From Armatimonadota bacterium (GTDB lineage Bacteria; Vulcanimicrobiota; JACPDS01), in the NCBI GenBank assembly GCA_016183885.1, contig JACPDS010000132.1:1-13946 (forward strand): a DNA stretch of 13,946 nt, read 5' to 3'. Positions 1 to 7,600 of this stretch are shown here, piece after piece. The position numbers were made by a program, and so were the translations under genes. The notes under the pieces are model-generated. The model saw nothing but the letters and a program-made list of their open reading frames with translations, had not been told where the DNA came from and ran no database searches. How positions within the stretch are numbered: the stretch's first letter is position 1; each line of letters opens with the position of its first letter.

Positions 1-2
1 AT

Positions 3-1244
3 AAAACTTTTAAAAATCTGAATAATGAACTAGAAACAAAGCAAACTATCTCTAAAAAACTTCAACTAGAAATTCAACAAAAAAAAATAGAAATTCAGCA
101 GCTTAAAGAAGGACTGGAAGATGTAAAATTTCAAGGGCTGGAACTTTTACAATTAGCACAAAAAAAAGAACAAAAAACAACTACAAATTTAAAACAAGAA
201 GCGGAAAAATTAAAGAGTAAAATTAATCTCCTGGATAAAAAAATATTAAATGTTACTAAACTCCTGGAAATCTATCAAAATACAAATTTCTCCACTCAAA
301 TAGAAGAAAATTGTTTAGCGATTATAGAAAGTTTGCAGAATTTATTTCCAGCCCAAACTTATCTGCTTTTTCTTTTAGATGAAGTTAATGCTAAAAAAAT
401 TCTTTTCCCTGAGGTTTCTGCCACTCCTTATTTAGAATATTTTAAGAATTTAACCTTTCAATTAGGTGAAGGAGCGGTAGGATGGGTAGCGGAAAATTTA
501 AAACCTTTAAAAATTGATCAAGGGGAAATATTAATTGAAAATTTAGAATTAAACAGTTTAATCCTTAATGAGCCTTCGGTTTTAATAGCTCCTTTATTTT
601 TTCAAAATGAACTTTATGGAGTTCTTTATTTAGGCGGAAAAGAAAAGCAAGCTTTCAGCGATGAAGATTTAGAATTTTTTTCTTTATTTGCCAAACTTGC
701 TTCAATTACTTTAAGCTTTGCTTATCGCTTCCATTATACTATTGCCGGAGGCATAACCGATGATTTAACCGGTCTTTATAATAATTTTTATTTTAAAGAA
801 CGTTTAAACGAGGAATTAAAAAGAGCTAAACGTTATAATTTTAACTTAGGCTTAATTTTAATAAATATCGATCATTTAAAAAAATATAATGATACTTACG
901 GAATGCCCGTTGGAGATTTAATTTTAAAAGAATTCTCCGAAGTTTTAAAAGTTCAGGCTCGAGAAACCGATGTAATTGCCAGATTAGATAAAGATAATTT
1001 TGCTGTAATTTTAGTTCAAACTGAAAAAAAAGGCGCTATTTTAATTGCCGAACGCATTAGGATGGCGGTTGGATTAAGAATATTCGCTAAGCCCTTAGAT
1101 AAAAAAATTAATATTAATATAAGTTTAGGAATAACCAATTTTCCTCAAGATGTAAAATCGGAAGAAGAATTATATAATCTTGCCTTGCAAATGTTAAAAG
1201 AAGCTAAAGGGAAAGGGGGAAATCAACTTATTTTTTCGGCTTAA
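3..1244 (+). CDS. Coiled-coil/GAF/degenerate GGDEF signalling protein (5' end outside window)
   Basis: The frame is open from base 3 with no in-frame ATG, so the gene starts left of the window and 413 residues are visible. A start at the TTG at 333 would cut into the GAF domain and is rejected. Visible residues 1-85 are Lys/Glu/Gln/Leu-rich coiled coil, about 88-240 a GAF domain (GEGAVGWVAE, then a PLFFQNELYGVLYLGG strand pair), and 250-410 a GGDEF fold opening with TDDLTGLYN (residue 252 on). The signature that should read GGDEF is DKDNF (bases 987-1001), so diguanylate cyclase activity is probably lost. RETD, five residues before it, matches the RxxD inhibitory site that binds c-di-GMP. I infer a c-di-GMP receptor or regulator, as in PelD, which also pairs GAF with a degenerate GGDEF. 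It converges on the next gene with a 3-base gap and no visible terminator. Confidence 0.9.
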   Translation, partial: KTFKNLNNELETKQTISKKLQLEIQQKKIEIQQLKEGLEDVKFQGLELLQLAQKKEQKTTTNLKQEAEKLKSKINLLDKKILNVTKLLEIYQNTNFSTQIEENCLAIIESLQNLFPAQTYLLFLLDEVNAKKILFPEVSATPYLEYFKNLTFQLGEGAVGWVAENLKPLKIDQGEILIENLELNSLILNEPSVLIAPLFFQNELYGVLYLGGKEKQAFSDEDLEFFSLFAKLASITLSFAYRFHYTIAGGITDDLTGLYNNFYFKERLNEELKRAKRYNFNLGLILINIDHLKKYNDTYGMPVGDLILKEFSEVLKVQARETDVIARLDKDNFAVILVQTEKKGAILIAERIRMAVGLRIFAKPLDKKININISLGITNFPQDVKSEEELYNLALQMLKEAKGKGGNQLIFSA

Positions 1245-1247
1245 TTT

Positions 1248-2222
1248 TTAAGAAGTAAAAAGAGCTGATAAATACTGATACATTTGAGGATCTTTATCTT
1301 TTAATTTTTTTTCTCCTTGAGAATTAAAAAATTCTTCTATCGATTCGGCAAAATATTCAGCCGGATTAGTATTTGCATATTCACTTATAACTTCTTTTCT
1401 GGTTTCTCTAAATAAATTCCAAAGCTGAACCGAAAGAGGGAGGCGGCGATTATTTTGAGTAGAAAAAGTATGGTCAAAAGCATGTGCAAATTCATGGCGG
1501 GCAGTAGAGCGGTTTTTAAGCCCAATTTGCTCTTCGCCTAAAACAATCAAACGGCGGTCAGAATCGTATAATCCTCGAACAGTATCCCAGTCTCTTCCGT
1601 CAAAAGTTTTTTCTCCTTTAGCTACTACTTGAATTCCGGCAATTTTTAAATTAGAAAGCACTTGATTCCCTTCTAAAACAATAATTCTTACTCCAAATTT
1701 CTTGCAGGTATCAATAATTTTATCTCCCAATACTTCTAATTCCTTAATTAATTTCTCTTTAATTTCTGAAGAAGGAAAATAAACTATTATTTGGCTGATT
1801 TTTTCCCTTAAAGGAGAATAAGCGCCTGATTTAGGTTCTTTTTTCTCCCTCTCTCCTTTTCCTAAAGGCAGAACAATTTCATGAGCGGGTTCTTGAAATT
1901 TTTGTGTTTTAGGGTCCTTATTTTCTTTAGGTTTTTCGCGATTTAACAATTCCTGCAGTTTTTTAAAATCATATAAGATTTCTTCATCTTTTAAAGCTAA
2001 AGCAAAATCAAGAGAAGTCTGCTCCATTTTTTTCTTTAATACTTTTAAAATCTCCAAGGCTTCAGGGGAAAGAGAAACTGCATCAGTTAAAAGCAAAGCC
2101 ATAGTAACATTATTATCTAAGTCTCGAAAAATATTAGGCTTGATGCTTCTTGGAGTTTCTTGACGGACTACTTGAATATACTGACGGTCATAACCAAAAA
2201 ATTGCGGACCTTCAATTTTCAT
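1248..2222 (-). CDS. Lethal factor/PPEP-like (ATLF domain) zinc metalloprotease
   Basis: This 324-residue protein carries HEFAH at residues 243-247, then Y282, E289 and E293 in the context EYANTNPAEYFAES. The Tyr-7-Glu-4-Glu spacing equals that of anthrax lethal factor (Y728, E735, E739). H243 and H247 with E289 should bind zinc, E244 should be the catalytic base, and Y282 should assist catalysis. The ATLF-like domain covers about 150-324. Residues 1-90 are an unrecognised domain, and 90-140 a charged Lys/Glu/Pro linker. No signal peptide or membrane segment is visible, so it is either cytoplasmic or exported by an unseen route. Related Pro-Pro endopeptidases of Gram-positives cut surface adhesins; the substrate here is unknown. 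The ATG at 2222 has AAGGAG six bases upstream and a promoter at 2241-2269. The fold assignment rests on motifs; the function is inferred. Confidence 0.85.
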   Translation of the reverse strand: MKIEGPQFFGYDRQYIQVVRQETPRSIKPNIFRDLDNNVTMALLLTDAVSLSPEALEILKVLKKKMEQTSLDFALALKDEEILYDFKKLQELLNREKPKENKDPKTQKFQEPAHEIVLPLGKGEREKKEPKSGAYSPLREKISQIIVYFPSSEIKEKLIKELEVLGDKIIDTCKKFGVRIIVLEGNQVLSNLKIAGIQVVAKGEKTFDGRDWDTVRGLYDSDRRLIVLGEEQIGLKNRSTARHEFAHAFDHTFSTQNNRRLPLSVQLWNLFRETRKEVISEYANTNPAEYFAESIEEFFNSQGEKKLKDKDPQMYQYLSALFTS

Positions 2223-2240
2223 TTACTTCTCCTTAAGTTT

Positions 2241-2269
2241 ATTATAGCTTAAATTAAATAGAAAAACAA
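2241..2269 (-). promoter_or_regulatory. Sigma70-like promoter of the metalloprotease gene
   Basis: Read on the minus strand, TTGTTT (2269-2264) is followed after 17 bases by a perfect TATAAT (2246-2241). Transcription should begin near 2234, giving a leader of about 12 bases that starts at the ribosome binding site AAGGAG (2234-2229). This supports a single-gene transcript. Confidence 0.6.
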
Positions 2270-2311
2270 TTCATTTCATCTCAAATAATGCAGTTGATTT
2301 TTAAAAATCAT

Positions 2312-2451
2312 TGTAGGGGGCTGTCCAAAAAGGAGGGTAGGGGCTTAATTTGTAGGGGTTCAATTTATTGAACCCGCTTAAGTGCCAGCATCAAGGTTAA
2401 TAGAGCGGGTTTGATAAATCAAACCCCTACAGGGATTTGGAGACAACCTCA
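2312..2451. repeat. Nested palindromic (REP/MITE-like) element
   Basis: Two 28-base arms, 2351-2378 and 2404-2431, are inverted copies with 24 of 28 bases matching, separated by 25 bases. Each arm is itself a perfect 9-bp hairpin with a 2-base loop (GGGTTCAAT/ATTGAACCC at 2356-2375; GGGTTTGAT/ATCAAACCC at 2407-2426). The arms' differences therefore preserve pairing inside each arm. TGTAGGGG marks the outer arm ends and recurs at 2312. Outside the arms, GGCTGTCCAAA (2319-2329) and the inverse of TTTGGAGACAACC (2437-2449) form a looser outer inverted pair. The element holds no ORF. It resembles non-autonomous repeats moved by a transposase encoded elsewhere, which is inference; copies elsewhere in the genome cannot be seen here. 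Confidence 0.6.
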
Positions 2452-2688
2452 TTAATATATCTGTGATTGCAACTTAGTATAGGAATTAAAGAGAGGTGCA
2501 TATATATCTTAACTTTTGCGCCCCATTTTAAGAGGGGAGCCATACTATTTATATCAAACTTAATTTTTTTCGATTTTGTTTTTTTAGCTTGCATTAACCC
2601 CTATTTTTTAATTTATTTTGCAATTAATTGAAAATGTCTAAAAAAAAAATAATCGGGTATAAATTATTATAGAAAGAGGTAAAAAGGG
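2452..2688. other. Upstream region of the pilin gene, no gene seen
   Basis: No ORF with a ribosome binding site is present. An imperfect stem (GCGCCCC at 2519-2525 against GGGGAGC, loop about nine bases) lacks the T-run of a terminator. Promoter signals are weak: TTGAAA at 2628-2633 pairs only with TAATCG at 2650, and TATAAA at 2658-2663 has no good -35 partner. No sigma54 -24/-12 pair was found, although many pilin genes use one. Confidence 0.4.
2674..2680 (+). promoter_or_regulatory. Ribosome binding site fixing the TTG start of the pilin
   Basis: AAGAGGT lies eight bases before the TTG at 2689. This start places Gly13-Phe14 at the end of a 13-residue basic leader, as expected for a class III signal peptide. 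Confidence 0.55.
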
Positions 2689-3732
2689 TTGAGAAAGATA
2701 CAAGTTTCAAGAAAAAAAGTTAAAGGCTTTGCTTTAATTGAAATAGCAGTCGCTATTTTAGTGACCGCTATTTTAGGTTCTGCTTCTATTCCTGTTATTA
2801 CCCGGGTAAGAGCTCAAGGGCAAGAATCAAGCTGCAAAAGTAATTTAAAAACCATTTCCACCGCTTTAGAAATGAGTTCAATAGATAACGGAGGAAATTA
2901 TCCAAATACTCTGGTTAATCTAGCTCCGTCTTATCTTAATAATATGCCCACCTGCCCTTCCGCCGGATCCAGTACTTATGTAAATGGTTATACTAATGCC
3001 GTAAATCCTGCTTCTTACACAGTTGCATGCAGCGGCAGTTTCCATTCTTATTTAGGTCTTGCACCTAATATGCCCCAATATATTTCCGGAGTGGGAATAA
3101 TAGAAGTAATGGGTACCAACGGAGGAAGAATATTAACCCCTGCCCAGCTACTGGCTTTAACAAATCTTCAGATAGCCCAAGTAACCGCTCAAGCTGCCGC
3201 GGCGGCGGCGGCAAGAGCTCAAGCTGCCGCTCAATTAGCGCTTCAAAATTTAACGCAAGCAAGATTAGCGGCGCGGCAGGCTGCAAGAACAGCCGCAACG
3301 CTGACAGCAGCAGCAAGATTATCAGCCGCTCAAGCGGCGCAATTACAAAGAACCGCAACAAGAGCCGCGCAAACAGCCGCGGCAGCCCAATTAGCCGCAG
3401 CAAGAGCCGCGCAAACAGCGGCACGCTTAGGAACAGCTGCTGCCATATCAGCCGCGACAAGAGCCGCAACAAGAGCCTCTCTTTTAACGCAAACAGCCCA
3501 AACTGCGGCTACTCAAGCGCAAACAGCCCGAACTGCGGCCACTCAATCAGCAATATTAGCGGCGGCGGCAAGAGCAACATCCACCCAAGCGGCTCAAACA
3601 TTGCAAACAACCACAACTGCAGCTCGCCAATCAACTCAAACAGCGCGATCATCCACAACCACAGCTGCCCAAACAGCCGTAGCAGCCCAATCAGCCTTAG
3701 CTGCGGCAATAAGAATTGGAGCATATCCGTAA
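2689..3732 (+). CDS. Type IV pilin-like protein with long Ala/Gln/Thr/Arg-rich tail
   Basis: This is a 347-residue protein with a basic 13-residue leader and a prepilin peptidase site G13|F14 followed by ALIE, so the mature protein has Glu at position 5. A hydrophobic helix follows (14-36). Residues 37-150 form a short major-pilin/GspG-like head with C49, C89 and C114 and the YPNTLVNLAPSYLNNMPTCP pattern common in bacterial pilins. From about 151 to 347 the sequence becomes low-complexity Ala/Gln/Thr/Arg/Leu/Ser with no Asp, Glu, Lys, Cys or aromatic residue until the final Tyr, and about 16 Arg. It should be helical and strongly basic. Base composition shifts sharply (3361-3420 is 40/60 G+C). 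It stands alone between an intergenic region and a convergent gene, apart from the pilus operon at 8366. The tail's role is unknown; an extended fibre, a surface- or ice-binding helix and a repeat-expansion product are all possible. Confidence 0.85.
   Translation: MRKIQVSRKKVKGFALIEIAVAILVTAILGSASIPVITRVRAQGQESSCKSNLKTISTALEMSSIDNGGNYPNTLVNLAPSYLNNMPTCPSAGSSTYVNGYTNAVNPASYTVACSGSFHSYLGLAPNMPQYISGVGIIEVMGTNGGRILTPAQLLALTNLQIAQVTAQAAAAAAARAQAAAQLALQNLTQARLAARQAARTAATLTAAARLSAAQAAQLQRTATRAAQTAAAAQLAAARAAQTAARLGTAAAISAATRAATRASLLTQTAQTAATQAQTARTAATQSAILAAAARATSTQAAQTLQTTTTAARQSTQTARSSTTTAAQTAVAAQSALAAAIRIGAYP
3139..3726 (+). repeat. Degenerate internal repeats coding the Ala-rich pilin tail
   Basis: Short direct repeats recur through the tail. 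CAAGAGCCGCGCAAACAGC occurs exactly at 3359-3377 and 3401-3419 (offset 42 bases, 14 codons). A 30-base unit at 3489-3518 repeats at 3519-3548 with 27 of 30 bases identical, coding QTAQTAATQA and QTARTAATQS. All offsets are multiples of three, so the reading frame survives expansion. The pattern suggests growth by slippage or unequal crossover within the gene. Confidence 0.7.
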
Positions 3733-3759
3733 AAAACATTATACTAATACAAAAAAAAA

Positions 3760-4348
3760 TTATCTAAATTTTCTATTTAACTTTAATATCGGGATTAAAA
3801 CTTTTAAAATTCTCCAAGCAATAATTTGATGGCCTTTTTCATTGGGATGAATTGAATCAAACATTAAACTAGGATGAGCGATAAGTCCTTTTAAAATATA
3901 AACTTCCTCCTAAACTCGGCGCGCCGATTAAAATAACTATTGCCCCTTCTTTTTGTATTATATCCACAATCTTTTCAAGATTAATTTGGGTGGTTTGCTT
4001 CGGGAATTGCTGTAAAAAATCATTACCGCCAAGTTCAACTAAAACAATCTTAGGCTCAAATTGAAGAACATCTTTTTCAATTCGTCTTAAGGCATCTTCG
4101 GTAGTATTCCCAGAGATGCCTGAATTTATAACTTTTTCTCCTAATTTATCTTCTATAAGCCGAGGAAAGGCTTTTGATTTATCAATGCCGAATCCAGCAG
4201 TAATACTATTGCCAAAAGCGACAATAACTTTGCCTTTAGAATTAATATTTTTTAGCTCCCGATATGGATTATGAAAAATAAGCCCTAATATTATTAAAAA
4301 TATTAAAGATAAAAAAGCTATAAATAATATTTTCATTTTCATATTCAT
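3760..4348 (-). pseudogene. TesA-like SGNH esterase, interrupted by a single-base frameshift
   Basis: The first frame (4348 to 3869, 159 residues) has an N-terminal hydrophobic segment (about 5-25) for export or anchoring. It then shows the SGNH blocks: FGNSITAGFG with nucleophile S48 (GDS has become GNS), SGISGNTT with oxyanion G80, and ELGGNDF with N109. This resembles E. coli TesA, a periplasmic lysophospholipase/thioesterase. The last block is missing from this frame. It is found one base over, where 3760-3888 encodes GLIAHPSLMFDSIHPNEKG with the catalytic Asp and His. One extra base in the T4 run at 3889-3892 explains the break; removing it gives about 195 residues, a normal family length. 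Either a sequencing error or a recent inactivation is possible. No clear ribosome binding site precedes the ATG at 4348. The gene converges on the pilin with 27 bases between stop codons. Confidence 0.85.
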
Positions 4349-4440
4349 AAATTTTAAATATTGTAATTTATTCTATAATTTTATTAAATTTACCTTGAAA
4401 TTACACAAAAATTTTACATTGCCGCAAAGGTAAGTTTCGT

Positions 4441-4469
4441 TTGACAAATTGGCAAAAGAATGATAAAAT
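4441..4469 (+). promoter_or_regulatory. Near-consensus sigma70 promoter of the pilus/signalling operon
   Basis: TTGACA (4441-4446) and TAAAAT (4464-4469) are separated by 17 bases, with TG at 4461-4462 forming an extended -10. The start point should lie near 4476, leaving a leader of about 175 bases before the first large gene. This is the best promoter in the window. Confidence 0.75.
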
Positions 4470-4482
4470 AAAATTATAAAAT

Positions 4483-4590
4483 ATGTATTTTATTGAAGAA
4501 AAGAAAATCAAAATTAATCATAATCTTGTGATTATAGAAAAACAGGAATTAATTGAAATGTTTTTGCTTTATCGTGGGATTAAAAATTAA
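4483..4590 (+). CDS. Possible 35-residue leader peptide
   Basis: An ATG about seven bases downstream of the predicted transcription start opens a 35-codon frame ending at 4590. The product is Lys/Ile/Glu-rich (MYFIEEKKIKINHNLVIIEK at the start) and matches nothing I recognise. There is no ribosome binding site, so translation would have to be nearly leaderless. Its position between promoter and hairpin is the only argument for it; a chance frame in AT-rich DNA is equally possible. Confidence 0.25.
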   Translation: MYFIEEKKIKINHNLVIIEKQELIEMFLLYRGIKN

Positions 4591-4603
4591 GATATTTCTT
4601 ATA

Positions 4604-4640
4604 AATAAAAAAAGTTTGCCTGAAAGCGAATTTTTTTTAT
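4604..4640 (+). terminator. Hairpin with T-runs in the operon leader (possible attenuator)
   Basis: An A-run and GTTTGC (to 4619) face GCGAA and a run of eight T (4626-4638), forming an imperfect stem of about 13 bp around a six-base loop, dominated by A-T pairs. It lies between the promoter at 4441 and the ribosome binding site at 4647, so as a terminator it would attenuate the whole operon. The stem is weak, so this is tentative. Confidence 0.3.
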
Positions 4641-4653
4641 TTTTTTAAGGAAA

Positions 4654-7600
4654 ATGTTATATTTACCGTCTCCTCATTTTAATAAGAACTCTATTTTTAA
4701 AGAAGAATTTTATAATTTCTTAAAAATTTTTAATCTTTGTTCTCCTGTTCCGTTAACTGTTTTAAATTTAAAAGGCATTTCAATTTCTCCTTCTTTTTGT
4801 TTAAATAATTTTTGCGAAGCAATATCTTATAAAAAAAAATGTTTTATAGAACATCAAAAATCTTTTCAAAAAGTCTTAAAAACCAGAAAAAATTACAGAT
4901 TTAAATGTTTTTTGGGCTTGGAAAATATTTATTTCCCAATTATTAAAGGAGAAACTTTTCTAATAGGATTCCTGGGCCAGTTTCTAGCAAATTCTTCCAC
5001 TCCATCAAATTATTTATCTTCTATCTCTTCGCTTCCTAATTCTAAACAATTAACCCAACTTTATTATAAAAATCCTGTTTTATTGGAAGAAAAATTTAAA
5101 GAATATATTAAGGAACTTCAAATATTAATTCCTAATTTTATTAGATTGGATCATTTAGAAAAAAAGGAATTTATTAATTATAATCTATTAAAGGAAATCC
5201 CTCTGTTAAATGAAGGCGCTTATTCTATTTCTGAATTACTTAAAATTATTCTAAAAAAAATTATTCAATTTACTAAAATTGAAAATGCCGCGATAACTTT
5301 AATTAATCCTCAAGGTTTTAAAGCTTTTGAATGCTCGTCCATTTTAAAATCTTTAAAAGGAATTGAAAAATTTAAATTTATTTTAAAAGATGAGGTATCA
5401 AGAATAGTAGCTTCAACCGGAGAGCCGTTAATTTCATCCGATATTTCTAAAGATTCCCGGCTGGTTAAAAAATCTACAAAAAAAATGTATTTAAAAAGTT
5501 TGCTTTCTCTCCCATTAAAAATAGGGGAAAAAGTAAACGGAGTTTTACATCTTTTTACTGTTAAAAATATACATCATTTTTTGCCGGAAGAAGTTGATTT
5601 TACCGCTTCTTTAGCTTATGAAATTGCTTTAATTATTGAACGATTAAAACTTGCAAAAGAAACTGAAAATAAAAATCAGGAACTGGAAAAATTTAAAAAC
5701 GAAGTATATTCTTATTTTATTCAGATTGGAAAGGCTTTAACCTCTGCTTTAAATTTAGATCAATTATTAAATTTAATTTTAGATTTGAGTTTAAATTTAA
5801 CTAAATCTACCGATGGAAGTTTATATTTAATTAAAGATAATAATATAATTACCAGAGTATTTAGAGGATTAGATTTAAATGAAGAACAAATTCAACCGGG
5901 AAATAATTTGGAAAGAAGCAATAATAGCGATGGATTTTATAAAAAAATAAATTCTTATTTAGGCATACCTTTAGTTATTAAAGATAAAGTAAAAGGGATT
6001 TTGAATATATATGATCGAAAACATAGGCAATTTAACGATTTTGAAGTAGATCTTTTATATGTTTTTGCTTCCCAATCCGCTTTAGCCATAGAAAATCTTC
6101 AATTTTTCGAATTAGAACAACATAAGGCTAAAGAAGCTATTATGTTATATAAATCTGCCCGGGCTATTGGACAAAATTTAAATTTTAACGAAGTAATTAA
6201 ATTAAGTTTGGAACAACTGATTAAACTTACCGAAATCGACCGGGCATTAATTTTAATTTTAGATGAAAAGACTAATGAATTTACAGTTAAAAATACCTTT
6301 GGACTTTCTTCAGACCAAAAAGAATTTTTCTCTTATTTTCGCCTGCCTTTAACTCATATTGAAGGAGAAATTTGGGATACCTTAAAAGCAGGCAAACCTT
6401 TGGCGTTTTCCAGCGTTCCGCCGGATTGTTCTCCCTTTGAGAAACTCTTTAATATTCTTCCAACAAGTTCTTGTCTGATTATTCCTATAATATTTAAAGA
6501 AGATTTAAACATGATAATATATTTAGATAGTTCAAAAGGAGCTCATTATTTTACTTCTTCGCAAATTAGAATGTCTATGACTTTAGCCATACAAATTTCT
6601 GTTGCTTTGCAAAGAGCAAAATTGGTCGCGCAGCTGGAAGAGAATTTTAATCAACTAAAAGCTCTTTATCAAATTTCCACTAATCTTACCGGAACATTAA
6701 ATTTGCCAAAAGTATTTAACTTAATTGTTGATAAAACAGTGAAATTAATCCATACTTCCGCTTGTTCTTTATTGATTTGGGATGATTTTAAAAAACAATT
6801 TGAAATAAAAACTTCTCAAGGCGTTTCTCCTAATTTATTAGAATATAATTTGCAAAATCAAATTGCTAAAGCGGCTGTTTTAAAAAAGCGTCCCGCTATT
6901 TTTTACTTAAGCAGGAATGAACGCTCTATAACTGAACAAGCCGCTAATCTTCAAGAACGCAAATCAATTTTATCGGTTCCTTTAATCTTTAAAAAAGATA
7001 TTATCGGGATCATCAATTGTTTTGCCGAAGAAGGTTATCAATTTAAACCTCAAGAAATTCGACTGCTTAGAAATTTTGCTAATCAAGCTGTAGTTTCTTT
7101 GGAAAATGCCAAACTTTATAAGGTTATCAAAGATAAAGTCAAAGAATTAGCTACTTTATTTGAAGTAGGCAAAGCTCTTACTTCTTCTTTAGAACTTGAA
7201 GAAGTTTTAGATAAAATTACTCTTAATATTATGAAAGTAATGAAGGCTGATGCCTGCTCTATTATGCTTATAGATGAAACAAAAGAAGAATTAAGCATTA
7301 AAAGCTCAAAAGGTTTAGGGAAACATCATTATAATCAAAAAATTAAAATTGGAGAAGGCGTGGCCGGAATCGCCATAAAAACCGAACGTCCGATGATTTT
7401 ATTAGATTTAAAAGAAGATGAATTCTCTTATAAATTTCCTAAAAGCGTAAAAAAAGATAATTTAAAAACTATTCTTTCCGTGCCCCTAAAGGCTAAGGAA
7501 GAGATATTAGGGCTTTTAAATATTTATTTAAAAGAGATTTATTATTATTCTCAAAATGAAATTAATTTATTAACCACTTTGGCTAACCAATCAGCCATGG

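Noticed and set aside
333..1244. GGDEF gene starting at TTG 333
   Set aside because: The same frame is open back to base 3 with convincing coiled coil, and a TTG start here would delete the beginning of the GAF domain.
2519..2542. GCGCCCC/GGGGAGC stem as a terminator
   Set aside because: One mismatch, a short stem and no following T-run.
3065..3472. 135-codon minus-strand frame, and a second at 3509-3739
   Set aside because: Both lie opposite the Ala-rich tail. Their Leu/Arg-rich content is what the complement of Ala/Gln/Thr codons yields, and neither shows a domain or ribosome binding site.
3159..3720. Repeats in the pilin considered as a CRISPR array or satellite
   Set aside because: Units are irregular, keep the codon frame and code a continuous Ala-rich chain; there are no constant repeats with unique spacers.
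7116..7298. 60-codon minus-strand frame inside the phosphatase gene
   Set aside because: It is opposite a well-defined GAF domain and has no domain of its own.
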